Origin: JAAZNO01 sp964508025
Lineage (GTDB): Bacteria > Chloroflexota > Anaerolineae > B4-G1 > SLSP01
Direction: 5' to 3'
Assembly: GCA_964508025.1 (NCBI GenBank)
Contig: CAZDSF010000012.1
Span: forward strand, 1 to 64,000
DNA length: 64,000 nt
The notes below the pieces were generated by a model, which ran no database searches, was not told the origin of the DNA, and worked only from the letters and a program-made list of their open reading frames with translations. The position numbers and the translations under genes were made by a program. Positions 1 through 9,225 of the stretch are shown piece by piece. Numbering within the stretch: position 1 is the first letter of the stretch; every line of letters begins with the position of its first letter.

Positions 1-706
1 CGACGATCTGCCCGGCATACATCACCGCGACGCTGTCCGCGAGCTCGCTCGACGTGGCAATGTCATGCGTGATGAGGATAAAGCTCATGCCGAGCTCGCT
101 CTTGATGCGCTTGAGCACGTTGAAGATATTCGCCTGCGTCAGCACGTCCAGCGCCGAAGTAGGCTCATCCAGCACGATCAGATCCGGCGCCGTCACCAGC
201 GACATAGCGATAGCCACACGCTGGCGCATGCCGCCGCTCAGCTCGAAGGCGTAACGGTTCAGAAAGTCCAGCGGCACACCGACGTGCTGGAACATCTTGC
301 GCGCCTGCCCCAGCGCCATCTCCTTATCCATGGCATTGTGGATGACCGCCGGCTCTGCCACCTGATCGCCCACTTTGAGCACCGGATTGAGCGCATTCAT
401 CGCCGCTTGCGGCACCATGGACATTTTGAGCCACCGCACCTGCCGGCGATACTCCTCATCACTCAACGCCATCACGTTCAAATCGTGCAGATAGATTTTG
501 CCAGAATACGTATCCACGTTGCGCGGAAGGAGACGTAAAATCGCCTTTGCCAGCGAGGTCTTGCCGCAACCGGATTCGCCCAACACCACTACAGCTTGAT
601 TGGCGTTGAGATCGAAATTCACACCATCTACCGCGCGCACGGTGCCTTTACCGGCGCGGAAGTACAGTTTAAGATCCTCAATATGGAGTAAAGTCGTGGC
701 TGACAT
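1..706 (-). CDS. Peptide/nickel-type ABC transporter ATP-binding protein (DppD/OppD-like), 3' end outside window
   Basis: This ATPase would power uptake of the solute captured by the binding protein encoded at 3285-5852. About 235 residues are visible. They include a Walker A motif GESGCGKTS, the signature LSGGMRQRVAIA, a Walker B/D-loop LIVLDEPTSALD and the H-loop ILITHD. Translation starts at the ATG at 706, giving MSATTLLHIEDLKLYF. The start lies 5 bp after the stop of the upstream permease gene, so it is the fourth gene of an operon read leftwards. The C-terminal region, where this family has its OppD/DppD oligopeptide segment, lies beyond base 1. A second ATPase (DppF-like) would be expected just outside the window. 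Confidence 0.93.
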   Translation of the reverse strand, partial: MSATTLLHIEDLKLYFRAGKGTVRAVDGVNFDLNANQAVVVLGESGCGKTSLAKAILRLLPRNVDTYSGKIYLHDLNVMALSDEEYRRQVRWLKMSMVPQAAMNALNPVLKVGDQVAEPAVIHNAMDKEMALGQARKMFQHVGVPLDFLNRYAFELSGGMRQRVAIAMSLVTAPDLIVLDEPTSALDVLTQANIFNVLKRIKSELGMSFILITHDIATSSELADSVAVMYAGQIV

Positions 707-711
707 GGGCC

Positions 712-2055
712 TTACACCTCTCTCAATCGGGGGTTAAAGATGCGATCCAGGGCAAAGCCCACCATGGCGAAGGCCAGACCGGCGACCATCAGGAGTACGG
801 CCGGTTGCAGTACCCAGTAGTATTGCCCATTGTACAGCGCGCCCTGCGCTCTGGCATCATCAATCAACTTTCCCCAGGTCGGCAATACCGGATCGCCCAA
901 TCCCAGAACCGCCAGCGACGCCTCCAGAAACACATAAGCCGGAATGCCGCTGACCAGCCCTGGAATGAGCACCGGAATGATGCGGGGAATCAGATAGAAG
1001 ATGATGATGCGCCAGTTGCTCGCGCCATAGGAGCGCGCCGCCTCGATGTAGGGCGCCTCTTTGATCTGCAGGAAGATAGCCCGATACCCCTTGATGCCCG
1101 CGCCGAAGATACTGAGCAGCACGATCCATCCCAACATCAGCCAGATACTACGGGATTGGAACGTGCCGACCATGATCAGAATCGGCAACGTCGGCAGCAG
1201 CATGTTGACCTCAGTAATGCGCTGGATGAGATCATCCACCACCCCACCAAACCAGACGCCGATAGCAGCGATAATCATGGTCGTGATCGTAGTACCCAGA
1301 GCCGCCAGAAGGCCAAAGGACAGCGCAATAGGCGTCCCCCAGAGCAGCGCTACGGTCAGATCACGCCGGCGGTGATCGGTGCCGGCCAACCCGTGAACCT
1401 TGCCATACACCACGAACTTAGCATCCAGATCGGAATCATCCTCGAAGAGAATCGCATCCACGCGCAGCGTGTAAGTGCCCTTGATAACCTGCTCGCCCTC
1501 TTTCTCTGGATCATCGAAAAGCGCAACCTGCGGTGCAACGCCCCGCAAGCGCCGCGCCAGGCGCTCATCCTGCGCAAAACGGTAGGTTTCCGAAGGTTTG
1601 GAGGTGAGCTCGCCCAGCCGAATCTCCCGCCCATCAGGTGTAACCCAGGTCATTGAAACATAAGGAGCGCGTTCCTGGAACTTGGCTGTATAGAAGACTA
1701 TTAACTCCTGAGGGAAATCATCATAAGCATACTCAAAACGGAAATCCATTACCAGATCAATCATTCCCTCAGAAATCACCGCCCGCTCTTTGCTAACCGC
1801 TTCGTTATCATCGCGCAATACAATGGTCTCAGGCAGCTTCTGGGCGCGGAACACGTTCGTCCAGGCCGGAGGCACCAATCGGGGATTATCCCCCCAAATT
1901 TCTTCACCCCCACGCCACAGCCGAATTGCTTCGCTGTAGGGGATCGTGACCACGGTAAAAATCGCGGTGAGGATCAACGCCGCAATAATGATGGTGCCGG
2001 CGATGGCAGAGGGATATTGCGCGATATCTCTAAGTGCACGTTTTAACCCACTCAT
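712..2055 (-). CDS. ABC transporter permease, DppC-like, with large extracytoplasmic insertion
   Basis: This is the second membrane subunit of the peptide/nickel-family importer, 447 residues against about 300 for typical DppC. One membrane helix lies at about residues 15-40. About 150 mostly hydrophilic residues follow before the family hallmark that is normally close to the first helix, seen here as HGLAGTDHRRRDL near residue 225. Five or so further helices follow, with the EAA loop as EAARSYGASNWRIIIFYLIP near residue 340. The inserted segment should face outside, where it could contact the binding protein. The start overlaps the upstream permease stop by 4 bp (ATGA). Family assignment is secure; the role of the insertion is unknown. 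Confidence 0.92.
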   Translation of the reverse strand: MSGLKRALRDIAQYPSAIAGTIIIAALILTAIFTVVTIPYSEAIRLWRGGEEIWGDNPRLVPPAWTNVFRAQKLPETIVLRDDNEAVSKERAVISEGMIDLVMDFRFEYAYDDFPQELIVFYTAKFQERAPYVSMTWVTPDGREIRLGELTSKPSETYRFAQDERLARRLRGVAPQVALFDDPEKEGEQVIKGTYTLRVDAILFEDDSDLDAKFVVYGKVHGLAGTDHRRRDLTVALLWGTPIALSFGLLAALGTTITTMIIAAIGVWFGGVVDDLIQRITEVNMLLPTLPILIMVGTFQSRSIWLMLGWIVLLSIFGAGIKGYRAIFLQIKEAPYIEAARSYGASNWRIIIFYLIPRIIPVLIPGLVSGIPAYVFLEASLAVLGLGDPVLPTWGKLIDDARAQGALYNGQYYWVLQPAVLLMVAGLAFAMVGFALDRIFNPRLREV

Positions 2056-3191
2056 GATTTTGCTCCTCCACTGCCCACCCGCACGCGCGGATCTACCAGC
2101 GCGTAGATGAAATCAAGAGAGAAAACCGTGACGGCCAGAAGATAGGCGTAAATCACGGTGGTACCGATAATCACCGGGGAGTCGAAGAGACCGATGGCCC
2201 GGTTGATCAGGCGCCCCAATCCCGGCCAGTTGAAGACGGTTTCCAGAATGATGGCGCCTTGCCACAAGCTGATCAACATCAGCGCAAAGCTGGTGATGAT
2301 ATTGGGCAGGGTCGGGCGCAACACGTATCGGCGCTCGATATCACGAGCCGAAAGCCCCTTGGCCCGCGCCAACTCCACATAATCTTCCATCGAAAAGATC
2401 AGGAAGAACGTGCGCCAGCCGTAGACGCTGGAGAAAAAGCCGCTGATGAGCCACGCGGATACGGGCAGAATCAGGTGCCGGCCATAGCTGAGCAATCGCG
2501 CGCCCAACGCTTCAGGCGGCGGCGCCGCAACCATCCCGCCGAAGGGCAACCAGCCCAGCACGGCCGCAAAAATCAGGAGCAAGAAAATACCGTAGAACCA
2601 GGCCGGGGCGGAAGAAATCGGAGAAAGGGTAATAACCATTTTATCCAGCACATTGCCGTAATTCCGCGACAGATAGAGAGCAAAGAAAAGACTGACGAAG
2701 AACAATAGGAGGTTGGACGTTGCCATCAACATTAAGGTTGGCGGCAACCGTTCCAGAATGATATTGCGCACCAGTCTGGAGCCGCTATCGCTAGACATGT
2801 GCTGCGCCCGTCCCAGATTCAACGTCAACGCGCGCGCAAGAAAACGGAAACTGCGCAACAAGAACGGCTGATCCAAACCCAGGCGGCGTTCCTCAACCGC
2901 GATGAGGTCTTCAATCATCTTGTTCCGCTCGGCCACCGGCAGCCGGCGGATTTCCGGATCCATCCCAACGCTGATCGAAATACTCTCACGGATTTGTCCT
3001 TTAAGAATCTGATCTACGTAACCACCCATATTGGCAATCAGGATGGTCAAATAGATACCAATAGCGACAGCGATGAAGAGCGCAAATAACTTGACCACCG
3101 TATAGCGCAACAGCTTATAAGCAGTGCTTTGAGGCTTTTTGGCTGCCGGTGCGCTGGCGCCTGGCTGCAAAGGCAGGGAAGCTTCGGCCAT
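2052..3191 (-). CDS. ABC transporter permease, DppB-like
   Basis: This is the first permease of the peptide/nickel importer, 379 residues. A proline/alanine-rich cytoplasmic N-terminus of about 30 residues precedes helix 1. The external loop after it carries the LGLDQPFLLRSFRFL region typical of DppB (canonical LGLDxP). The EAA loop appears as ELARAKGLSARDIERRYVLR in the second half. It follows the binding-protein gene after a 93-bp spacer that contains a perfect palindrome, and overlaps the next permease by 4 bp. The solute cannot be named from sequence, because this family takes up peptides, nickel, sugars or opines. Confidence 0.92.
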   Translation of the reverse strand: MAEASLPLQPGASAPAAKKPQSTAYKLLRYTVVKLFALFIAVAIGIYLTILIANMGGYVDQILKGQIRESISISVGMDPEIRRLPVAERNKMIEDLIAVEERRLGLDQPFLLRSFRFLARALTLNLGRAQHMSSDSGSRLVRNIILERLPPTLMLMATSNLLLFFVSLFFALYLSRNYGNVLDKMVITLSPISSAPAWFYGIFLLLIFAAVLGWLPFGGMVAAPPPEALGARLLSYGRHLILPVSAWLISGFFSSVYGWRTFFLIFSMEDYVELARAKGLSARDIERRYVLRPTLPNIITSFALMLISLWQGAIILETVFNWPGLGRLINRAIGLFDSPVIIGTTVIYAYLLAVTVFSLDFIYALVDPRVRVGSGGAKS

Positions 3192-3236
3192 AGCGTATCT
3201 CGCTTTCTACGGAATTTGGGAAAAAGAGAGGAGACG

Positions 3237-3262
3237 CCAGGGGCGAGCGCGCTCGCCCCTGG
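3237..3262. repeat. 26-bp perfect palindrome between binding-protein and permease genes
   Basis: The arms read CCAGGGGCGAGCG and its complement with no spacer, which gives an 11-bp GC-rich hairpin with a 4-nt loop in the mRNA. No T-run follows on the minus strand, so it is not a canonical terminator. Its place just after the binding-protein stop fits a 3' stabilising or attenuating hairpin that keeps binding-protein mRNA above permease mRNA. That role is inferred. Confidence 0.6.
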
Positions 3263-3284
3263 CAACGGAACAACAACCTAACGC

Positions 3285-5852
3285 TTAGGGAGCGGTCACG
3301 AACGTGAGCGCGTCGAAGCTGGGCACAGCCACCAGCTTGGAGACGACCACAACCTCAAGGCGGTTGGAGCCGGCAGCCAGTTTGCTGGTGACGTCCGCGG
3401 TCATCTTGACTTCCCACAGACCATCCTCGACAGCCGTGGCGGCGCCCACGTGGGCAACCGCGCCGGTGGCATCGAAGACCAGGAACTTCACGTTGTCAAT
3501 GTCGGCGGCAGGATATGGATCGCCCTTGAAGGTGACGAAGACATCGTACACCGCTTCCTGCCCGATGGTCACACGACCAGGGCCATCCACCTCGACCTCG
3601 GCGATGGGGGCTTCGGCGAAGCGCATCCACTTGTCGGCCATGTCGGGGTAGTCGGCGAAGCGCCGCAGGATCACGGTACCCTCAACCGGGAACGCGCGCT
3701 CCAGGTAGAAGGGGCCGGTGCCAATCCAGAAGTGACCGCGGCGGCGGAACCATTCCTGGTAGTTGGCGACGCGCGCCTGAATTTCGGCGGCGCTAACGAA
3801 CTCGCCCATCGTGGCGGCGTAGGGGATCTCGCCGGTCTCAGCCATTTCCTTCAGCTGCGCATCGAGAATGGCGATGGTGGGGCCGGCGATGTAGCTCAGG
3901 CGCTCGACTTCCAGGGTATCCGCCTTGGCGGAGCTGAAGGCGGCCTCGCCCTTTTCCTCAGCCATGAGGCCCAGGGCCATCATGTGCCAGGAACCCTGAC
4001 CCTGCGCGTAGTAGGGGTACCAGGTGTTGATAGTATTCTCCGCATCCGGCTGGAAGCTGTCGGAGTAGGTCTCGATGATCAACGGGTTCTCGGAGATGAT
4101 CCGCACGCCCTTGAAGGCGGCCATGAAGGAATTGAAGGCCGGAACCTTCGCCGCATCGTAGTACGGGCTGGCTTCCTTGGCGCGGTCGAAGGTGAGGATC
4201 ATGCCCATAAGCACGTCGCCGATGGAGAAGTTGCTGCCATCGTGCCACAGGCTCTTGGTGTACAGATCCGGCTCGTAGTAGACCACGCTCTTGCGCACCG
4301 CGGTCCGGGTCTCGGTAAAGACCTCGGCGGCGGTGAGGAAGCGCTGCGCTTCGGCATCCCAGTCCACCCAGGCGTCGCCAGGAACTTCGATGCTGGGCAC
4401 GAACTGCAGGTCCACCCAATCCAGGGTCTTGACGATGGGCGTGCCTTCCTCAACAAAGACCTCGGCGCGCTCGATGCGCTGCGGGCGATAGAGACCGGTG
4501 TAGGGATCGGGCAGGGTTGCCATCTCGCCAGTCGAGCGGATGAGCATCATGTCGAAAATCCAGTTGCTGCCATCCAGCGGGTTCCACGGCTCGGTGAGGA
4601 TGCTGGGCATCGCGATGGTCATAGAGCCGCCGATTTCGCCCTCGCGCTGAATGGTCACAGGCCAGAGCCAGGAACCGCTCACCGCACCGTACAGGTCGGC
4701 CGCAACTTTCACCTCAAGGCGCTTGGGGGTGATGCTGCCGCGATCGGTCAGCCAGATGCGGTGGGAGTCCACGAAAGACAGCTCCAACGCGCGGGCCAGC
4801 AGTTCACGGCGCTCTTCCGCCGTCCGGTAATCAGAGTTCTGTAGCCGGTCGGCCAGGTCATAGAACTCGGGATCATTGACATAAGCCTGCCACAACGGCA
4901 CGGCCATACCCATATCCGTGTAGAAGAAGGCGAAGTTATCCGCCAGGTTGCGGGGCACCACCGTGGTGATCCAGCCGCCGGTGTAGATGTGGAAGAGACC
5001 GTCGGCGGGGTTGCCGCGCAGCCAGATCGGGGAAGCCTCAGCCGCGGTCTTGTAGTCGCGGATCACGGTGAAGCCGATATCTTCCAGCTGGTTGCCAACG
5101 TAGTCGCCGATAGCGCGGCGTTCATCCTCAACACGGATGAGGATGCTGATTTCGACGGGGGCGCCATCAAACTGCCACTTGCCGCCCACCAGGGTCGCGC
5201 CCAGTTTCTCCATCTCCGCGGAGATGATTTCCTGAGCCTTTTCCTTGTTGTAGGCGTACTTGAACTCCAACGCGCGGGCCACATCGGCCATCGCCGCGTA
5301 GTCATTGGAGGCGTTGTTGAAGGGCAACCAGCGCGGCGAGCCTAGACCACCCTGGATTTCCTGGGCGATGTAGTTGCGGTCAATGAGCCAGTTCATGGCT
5401 TCGCGCACAGCCGGCACAGCAAAGGGGTTCAGTTTGCCGGTGCTTTCGAAGACCGGGCCAACGGGGTTGAAGCTCAGCTCATTGTAGGAGCCAAAGGACT
5501 TGTAGCCATCAATGTTCGGGGAAGCCTCGATCTTCTTGGCGACCTCGGGATTACCCACCTGGAAGGCGTAGAGATCAATCTCGCCCACTTCGAGGCGGTT
5601 GATGGCGGCATCGGCGGATGGCTCTTCCACCACCACGATGGTGTCCACCCACGCGCCCTGCCGGTCAATCTTGACAGGCTCAGGGGTCACGACGACCTCG
5701 ACTTCCTTCTCGACCTCTTTGATCACTTCTTGCGTGACCACGACGGTCTTCTCGATGATCTGAGGCTCAGGGGTGGGGCCACATGCCGAGAGCAGCATGC
5801 TGGCGACCATGACCAGGGCGATCAGCGTCGTCAGATTCTTCTTGGTAAACAT
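3285..5852 (-). CDS. Family 5 (SBP_bac_5) solute-binding lipoprotein, apparently circularly permuted, with C-terminal Ig-like domain
   Basis: This is the extracellular solute receptor of the importer, 855 residues against 500-600 usually. A signal peptide ends in the lipobox LLSAC at about residue 24. The order of family landmarks is swapped. VREAMNWLIDRNYIAQEI, normally in the second half of family 5 proteins, occurs near residue 150. The segment GGSMTIAMPS, normally just after the signal peptide, and SLWHDGSNFSIGDV, normally near residue 100, lie in the second half of the protein, followed by GTGPFYLERAFPVEGTVILR. The last 100 residues look like a beta-sandwich. The start has a strong AGGAGG site. 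It is the first gene of the operon. Confidence 0.88.
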   Translation of the reverse strand: MFTKKNLTTLIALVMVASMLLSACGPTPEPQIIEKTVVVTQEVIKEVEKEVEVVVTPEPVKIDRQGAWVDTIVVVEEPSADAAINRLEVGEIDLYAFQVGNPEVAKKIEASPNIDGYKSFGSYNELSFNPVGPVFESTGKLNPFAVPAVREAMNWLIDRNYIAQEIQGGLGSPRWLPFNNASNDYAAMADVARALEFKYAYNKEKAQEIISAEMEKLGATLVGGKWQFDGAPVEISILIRVEDERRAIGDYVGNQLEDIGFTVIRDYKTAAEASPIWLRGNPADGLFHIYTGGWITTVVPRNLADNFAFFYTDMGMAVPLWQAYVNDPEFYDLADRLQNSDYRTAEERRELLARALELSFVDSHRIWLTDRGSITPKRLEVKVAADLYGAVSGSWLWPVTIQREGEIGGSMTIAMPSILTEPWNPLDGSNWIFDMMLIRSTGEMATLPDPYTGLYRPQRIERAEVFVEEGTPIVKTLDWVDLQFVPSIEVPGDAWVDWDAEAQRFLTAAEVFTETRTAVRKSVVYYEPDLYTKSLWHDGSNFSIGDVLMGMILTFDRAKEASPYYDAAKVPAFNSFMAAFKGVRIISENPLIIETYSDSFQPDAENTINTWYPYYAQGQGSWHMMALGLMAEEKGEAAFSSAKADTLEVERLSYIAGPTIAILDAQLKEMAETGEIPYAATMGEFVSAAEIQARVANYQEWFRRRGHFWIGTGPFYLERAFPVEGTVILRRFADYPDMADKWMRFAEAPIAEVEVDGPGRVTIGQEAVYDVFVTFKGDPYPAADIDNVKFLVFDATGAVAHVGAATAVEDGLWEVKMTADVTSKLAAGSNRLEVVVVSKLVAVPSFDALTFVTAP

Positions 5853-5959
5853 ACACTCCTCCTTCAGAATTTTGCTAAGTGTTTGACCACATGAAACGGT
5901 GTTTCAGATCCAACGCCAAACCGGCGGGCTGAAACGGGTACAACTTCTGGGACACATCT

Positions 5960-5990
5960 TCACGTATCTTGCCTGCACATCACCTCCCTT
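5960..5990 (-). other. Upstream Shine-Dalgarno and 6-codon mini-ORF in binding-protein leader
   Basis: About 110 nt before the binding-protein start, the minus strand carries AAGGGAGGTGAT overlapping an ATG at 5980. Reading from there gives M-C-R-Q-D-T-stop, ending at 5960. The gene itself has its own AGGAGG site, so this second strong site is surplus. A similar arrangement precedes the other binding-protein gene at 50120. It may be a translated leader or a ribosome standby site. Confidence 0.4.
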
Positions 5991-6063
5991 CATACCGGCC
6001 TCTTAAAGGCCCGGAAAAACTTTCTGTGTTTTAGCGACACCAAATCCTGAAAACACACCCCTC

Positions 6064-6324
6064 TCATACGGCGCGTAGCACACCGGCAGTGAGAAAATGA
6101 CAATGGGTTTCCAGGCGAATCACGGAGAAAAGCAACAGCTGCTGTTGATTAGAGGGCGAGGGCAAAGCGAACTGGGTGTGAGGCGCGGGCGCGTTGCGCC
6201 GCAAGCGCTTAATCACGCGCTCCCACACGTGCGGCGGAGGTTCATAACCGAGCAGCCCTTCACGGACTGCGCTCCGCAACAGGCAATCCAATGCCTGGTC
6301 AGAAAACTCATCGTATGGTCCCAC
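6064..6324 (-). CDS. Small hypothetical protein, 86 residues
   Basis: I do not recognise a family. The N-terminal half reads as an amphipathic helix-rich segment (REGLLGYEPPPHVWERVIKRL), a type of sequence I associate with short Chloroflexota hypothetical proteins. The C-terminal half is less protein-like, with a glutamine run and mixed composition. No signal peptide or membrane helix is evident. It sits upstream of, and reads in the same direction as, the ABC operon, about 210 bp away. The reading frame is short and could be spurious, though the proline/tryptophan motif argues for a real gene. Confidence 0.4.
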   Translation of the reverse strand: MGPYDEFSDQALDCLLRSAVREGLLGYEPPPHVWERVIKRLRRNAPAPHTQFALPSPSNQQQLLLFSVIRLETHCHFLTAGVLRAV

Positions 6325-6682
6325 AGTTCACCTTGTTACCGGCAATCTAATCTTCAATAAGTTAGCAGCGCGACGGTTTTAAGATTAGCAGACATCGCAC
6401 GGCATTGTCACTGAGAAAACACCCCAAACAACCGTTATGAGACCTCGTCTCAATCCCGAAAGTTTACCATGGGAATCCATTCAAGTCAAGGGTTCTCGCA
6501 GAGAGATTCACATTCCCTGTTTTTAGGATTCCCCATAGTCACTTAGTAATACTGCGGCAGTTCACGTGCGGTTCACTTTTCAAGAGAGCGATTTTGGAAC
6601 AGCGCCATGCGGCGCCAGCATCCCGCCGCTGCACAGGCGAGCTTTGGTAGCAGGGCGGCAGCTCACGGCAAAACCCTTCCGT
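6325..6682. other. Intergenic region between divergent units
   Basis: AT-richer stretch between the small minus-strand ORF and the plus-strand signalling genes. I see no coding sequence, tandem repeat or clear terminator in it. Promoters for both directions must lie here or just beyond; only the plus-strand one at 6683-6710 is convincing. Confidence 0.5.
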
Positions 6683-6710
6683 TTTACAAGCTTGCAAAAT
6701 ACGCTATACT
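6683..6710 (+). promoter_or_regulatory. Sigma70-type promoter for the signalling operon
   Basis: TTTACA at 6683-6688 and TATACT at 6705-6710 are separated by 16 bp. Transcription would begin near 6717. This places an in-frame TTG codon at 6731 very close to the transcript start and favours the ATG at 6767 as the translation start. Confidence 0.6.
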
Positions 6711-6766
6711 TTAGGTGAACCTGCCGTCGGTTGTCTTTGCCAACTCAAACCAAATCCGAACAAGAT

Positions 6767-8386
6767 ATGCCTGAATCGCGCGTGCTGATTGTAGATGACG
6801 ATCCAGCCATGATCACCCTGGTACGGGAGATTCTGGCTCTGACGCGCTGCGAGGTGCTCATAGCCGCCAACGGCGAAGAGGGCGTCCGCTTGTTGCGCGC
6901 CGCCCAGACCGAAGGGCATCCGGTAGATGCTGTACTGCTCGATGTGGTGCTGCCGGGATTGGATGGCTTCCATATCCTTGAGCAGGTCAAAGCCGATGTG
7001 GATCTGCAGCAAATCCCGGTGCTGCTCGTTACCGGCGTTGGAGAGGTGCGCAACAAGGCCCTGGGCCTGCAAATGGGCGCGGACGATTATATTACCAAAC
7101 CCTTCGACGCGCAAGAACTGCTGGCAAGACTCAACGCGGTCTTGCGCATTCGACGCACGGAGCAGATGTTGCGGCAACGCAACCAGGAACTCGCGGCGTT
7201 GGATGAGATCAACCGGCTGGTTTCCGCCAGCCTCGATCTGGATCAGGTGCTCACCGCGGCGCTAGAGGGGCTGGATCGGCTGGTCGAAGCCGTGATGTTA
7301 GCCATCGTGCTGTACGATGACGAAGCCGGCGAATGGGTTGTGCGCACCTCGCGCGGACCGGAGGGCGCGTGGTTGGAAGGGCGCATCGCGCCGGTGTCGC
7401 AGGGATTCGCCGCCCAGGTGTTGCGCGAGCGACGACCGGTGCTCCAATCCGCCATCACAGATGGCTTCTGGTCCGAGGTTCTGAACCTCGCGCCGCTGGA
7501 CTTGCTCTACGTGCCCCTAACCATGCATGACGAGCCGATTGGGTTGCTCACGGTGGTCGGGCGCGCCACGACGCTCGACGCCAAGAACATCCCCGTCCTT
7601 GAACGGGTTGCTTCAACCGTCTCAGTCGCCGTGGAAAACGCGCGCCTCTATGGAGAACTGACGGCTTTCGCCGACGCCCTGCAACGCTCGCAGAGCCAAT
7701 TGATCCAGGCTGAGAAGATGGCGGCGGTGGGCCGATTGACGGCTTCAATTGCGCACGAGATCAACAACCCCCTTCAAGCCGTGCAGAACAGTATGCACCT
7801 CGCCACCCATCCCAATCTCGATGAGACCGAACGCCTGCGATATCTGGGTGTAGCGCAACAGGAAATCAGTCATCTAGTGGAAATGGTGCGGCGGATGTTA
7901 GACTTCTATCGTCCCGCTTCGGGTGTGGCGACGGTCTTCGATCTCAACAAAGCGGTGGAGAATGCCCTGGCCTTTGCGAACAAACGCTTGCAGCAAGCCA
8001 ATATCCAGACCGTCGTGCGGTTGGCGCCGGATTTACCGGTTGTACAGGGATTTGCCAATCAACTGACCCAGGTGTTCTTGAATATCATCATCAACGCCAT
8101 CGAGGCGCTGGAAACAGGCGGGCAGCTATGGATCGGCACAGCGTATCATGCGGAGCGCGAACAAGTCGTCGCAGCCTTCCGCGATAATGGGCCAGGGCTG
8201 TTGCCCGATGCGCGGGAGCACCTGTTCGAACCTTTCTTCACCACCAAACCTTCGGGCACCGGTTTGGGACTGGCAATCAGCTACAGTATCATTGAGCGAC
8301 ACAAAGGTGTGATTGAAGTGGAGAGTTTACCTGGCGCAGGCGCCACCTTCATTGTGCGCCTACCCAGGCACCGGGAGGGAAACTGA
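6767..8386 (+). CDS. Response regulator-GAF-histidine kinase (REC-GAF-HisKA-HATPase)
   Basis: This is a cytoplasmic sensor kinase that also carries a receiver, so it likely relays phosphate between inputs. The REC domain spans residues 1-120 with phospho-acceptor D59 (VLLDVVLPGLDG). A short coiled coil leads to a GAF domain at about 140-295. The dimerisation domain has its phospho-histidine H330 in IAHEINNPLQ. The ATPase domain covers about 420-535, with DNGPGL and GTGLGLAISYSI boxes. I chose the ATG at 6767 (MPESRVLIVDDD); an in-frame TTG at 6731 would add 12 residues. It has no membrane segment. The stop overlaps the start of the next regulator gene by one base, so they are co-translated and probably partners. 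Confidence 0.93.
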   Translation: MPESRVLIVDDDPAMITLVREILALTRCEVLIAANGEEGVRLLRAAQTEGHPVDAVLLDVVLPGLDGFHILEQVKADVDLQQIPVLLVTGVGEVRNKALGLQMGADDYITKPFDAQELLARLNAVLRIRRTEQMLRQRNQELAALDEINRLVSASLDLDQVLTAALEGLDRLVEAVMLAIVLYDDEAGEWVVRTSRGPEGAWLEGRIAPVSQGFAAQVLRERRPVLQSAITDGFWSEVLNLAPLDLLYVPLTMHDEPIGLLTVVGRATTLDAKNIPVLERVASTVSVAVENARLYGELTAFADALQRSQSQLIQAEKMAAVGRLTASIAHEINNPLQAVQNSMHLATHPNLDETERLRYLGVAQQEISHLVEMVRRMLDFYRPASGVATVFDLNKAVENALAFANKRLQQANIQTVVRLAPDLPVVQGFANQLTQVFLNIIINAIEALETGGQLWIGTAYHAEREQVVAAFRDNGPGLLPDAREHLFEPFFTTKPSGTGLGLAISYSIIERHKGVIEVESLPGAGATFIVRLPRHREGN

Positions 8387-9216
8387 TGGCCGAATCACGG
8401 ATTCTCGTCGTAGATGATGAAGCAGCGGAGCGGATCACACTAGGCGAAGTGTTACGGCTCGAGGGCTTCCGCGTTTCGCTGGCAAGCTCAGGGGAAGAGG
8501 CCCTGGCCCTGGCTACCGAGGGCGAGCCTTTCGATCTGGTGATTTTGGATTTACGCTTGCCAGGGGTGAACGGCTTGCAAGTCCTGGAAAGACTCCACAA
8601 AGCCAACCCCGAAACCGTCGTCATCCTTATCACCGGTTACGGCGCGCTGGAGACGGCGATTCAGGCATTGCGCCACGGTGCTTATGATTATTTGCTCAAG
8701 CCTTGCCCGGTCGAGGATATTCTGGGCGCTGTGCGGCGGGGGCTTTCGGAGTTGGAGCAGGAGCGTCATCGGCGGGTGCTCGTCGAACGCCTGCAACGCA
8801 CCGTCCAGGAGCTCGCCAATGTCGAAACGCCGGCAGCGCTCCCCAAGCCCACAGAAGAGGAACGGTTCCTGCAAATCGGCGAGGTGCTCGTGGATCGCGC
8901 CAAACACCTGGTGACGCTCAAAGGTCGCCGCGTAGATCTTACCCCGACAGAATTCCGCCTTCTGGAGTGCCTGATGCACCGCGTGGATCAGGTGTGCACC
9001 CCACAGGATCTGGTCCGCTGCGCCCAGGGCTATGAGGCCGATGCCTGGGGAGCGCGCTCCATCGTGCGGGTCCACATCCGCCGGCTGCGCAGCAAACTGG
9101 AACCCGATCCCGAGCATCCCAGCTACATTCAGAATGTGCGGGGGGTCGGCTACACCTTCGTCGCGGTCAGTGACAGACCGTCAACAAAATCCAAATCCGA
9201 AAAATCCAGTAAGTGA
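8386..9216 (+). CDS. OmpR/PhoB-type response regulator
   Basis: Transcription factor of 276 residues. The receiver domain (about 1-120) has acidic residues VVDDE, phospho-acceptor D55 (LVILDLRLPGVNG) and the conserved lysine in LLKPCP. A helical linker of about 40 residues follows. The C-terminal winged helix (about 165-262) includes VDLTPTEFRLLECLM, RSIVRVHIRRLRSKL and the terminal hairpin IQNVRGVGYTF. It is translationally coupled to the upstream kinase (TGATG overlap), which is the likely phosphodonor. Target genes cannot be read from the sequence. Confidence 0.94.
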   Translation: MAESRILVVDDEAAERITLGEVLRLEGFRVSLASSGEEALALATEGEPFDLVILDLRLPGVNGLQVLERLHKANPETVVILITGYGALETAIQALRHGAYDYLLKPCPVEDILGAVRRGLSELEQERHRRVLVERLQRTVQELANVETPAALPKPTEEERFLQIGEVLVDRAKHLVTLKGRRVDLTPTEFRLLECLMHRVDQVCTPQDLVRCAQGYEADAWGARSIVRVHIRRLRSKLEPDPEHPSYIQNVRGVGYTFVAVSDRPSTKSKSEKSSK

Positions 9217-9225
9217 AAGGGGCGT

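Noticed and set aside
54..538. Plus-strand frames opposite the first ATPase gene
   Set aside because: The minus strand carries complete ABC ATPase motifs; the plus frames are shadows.
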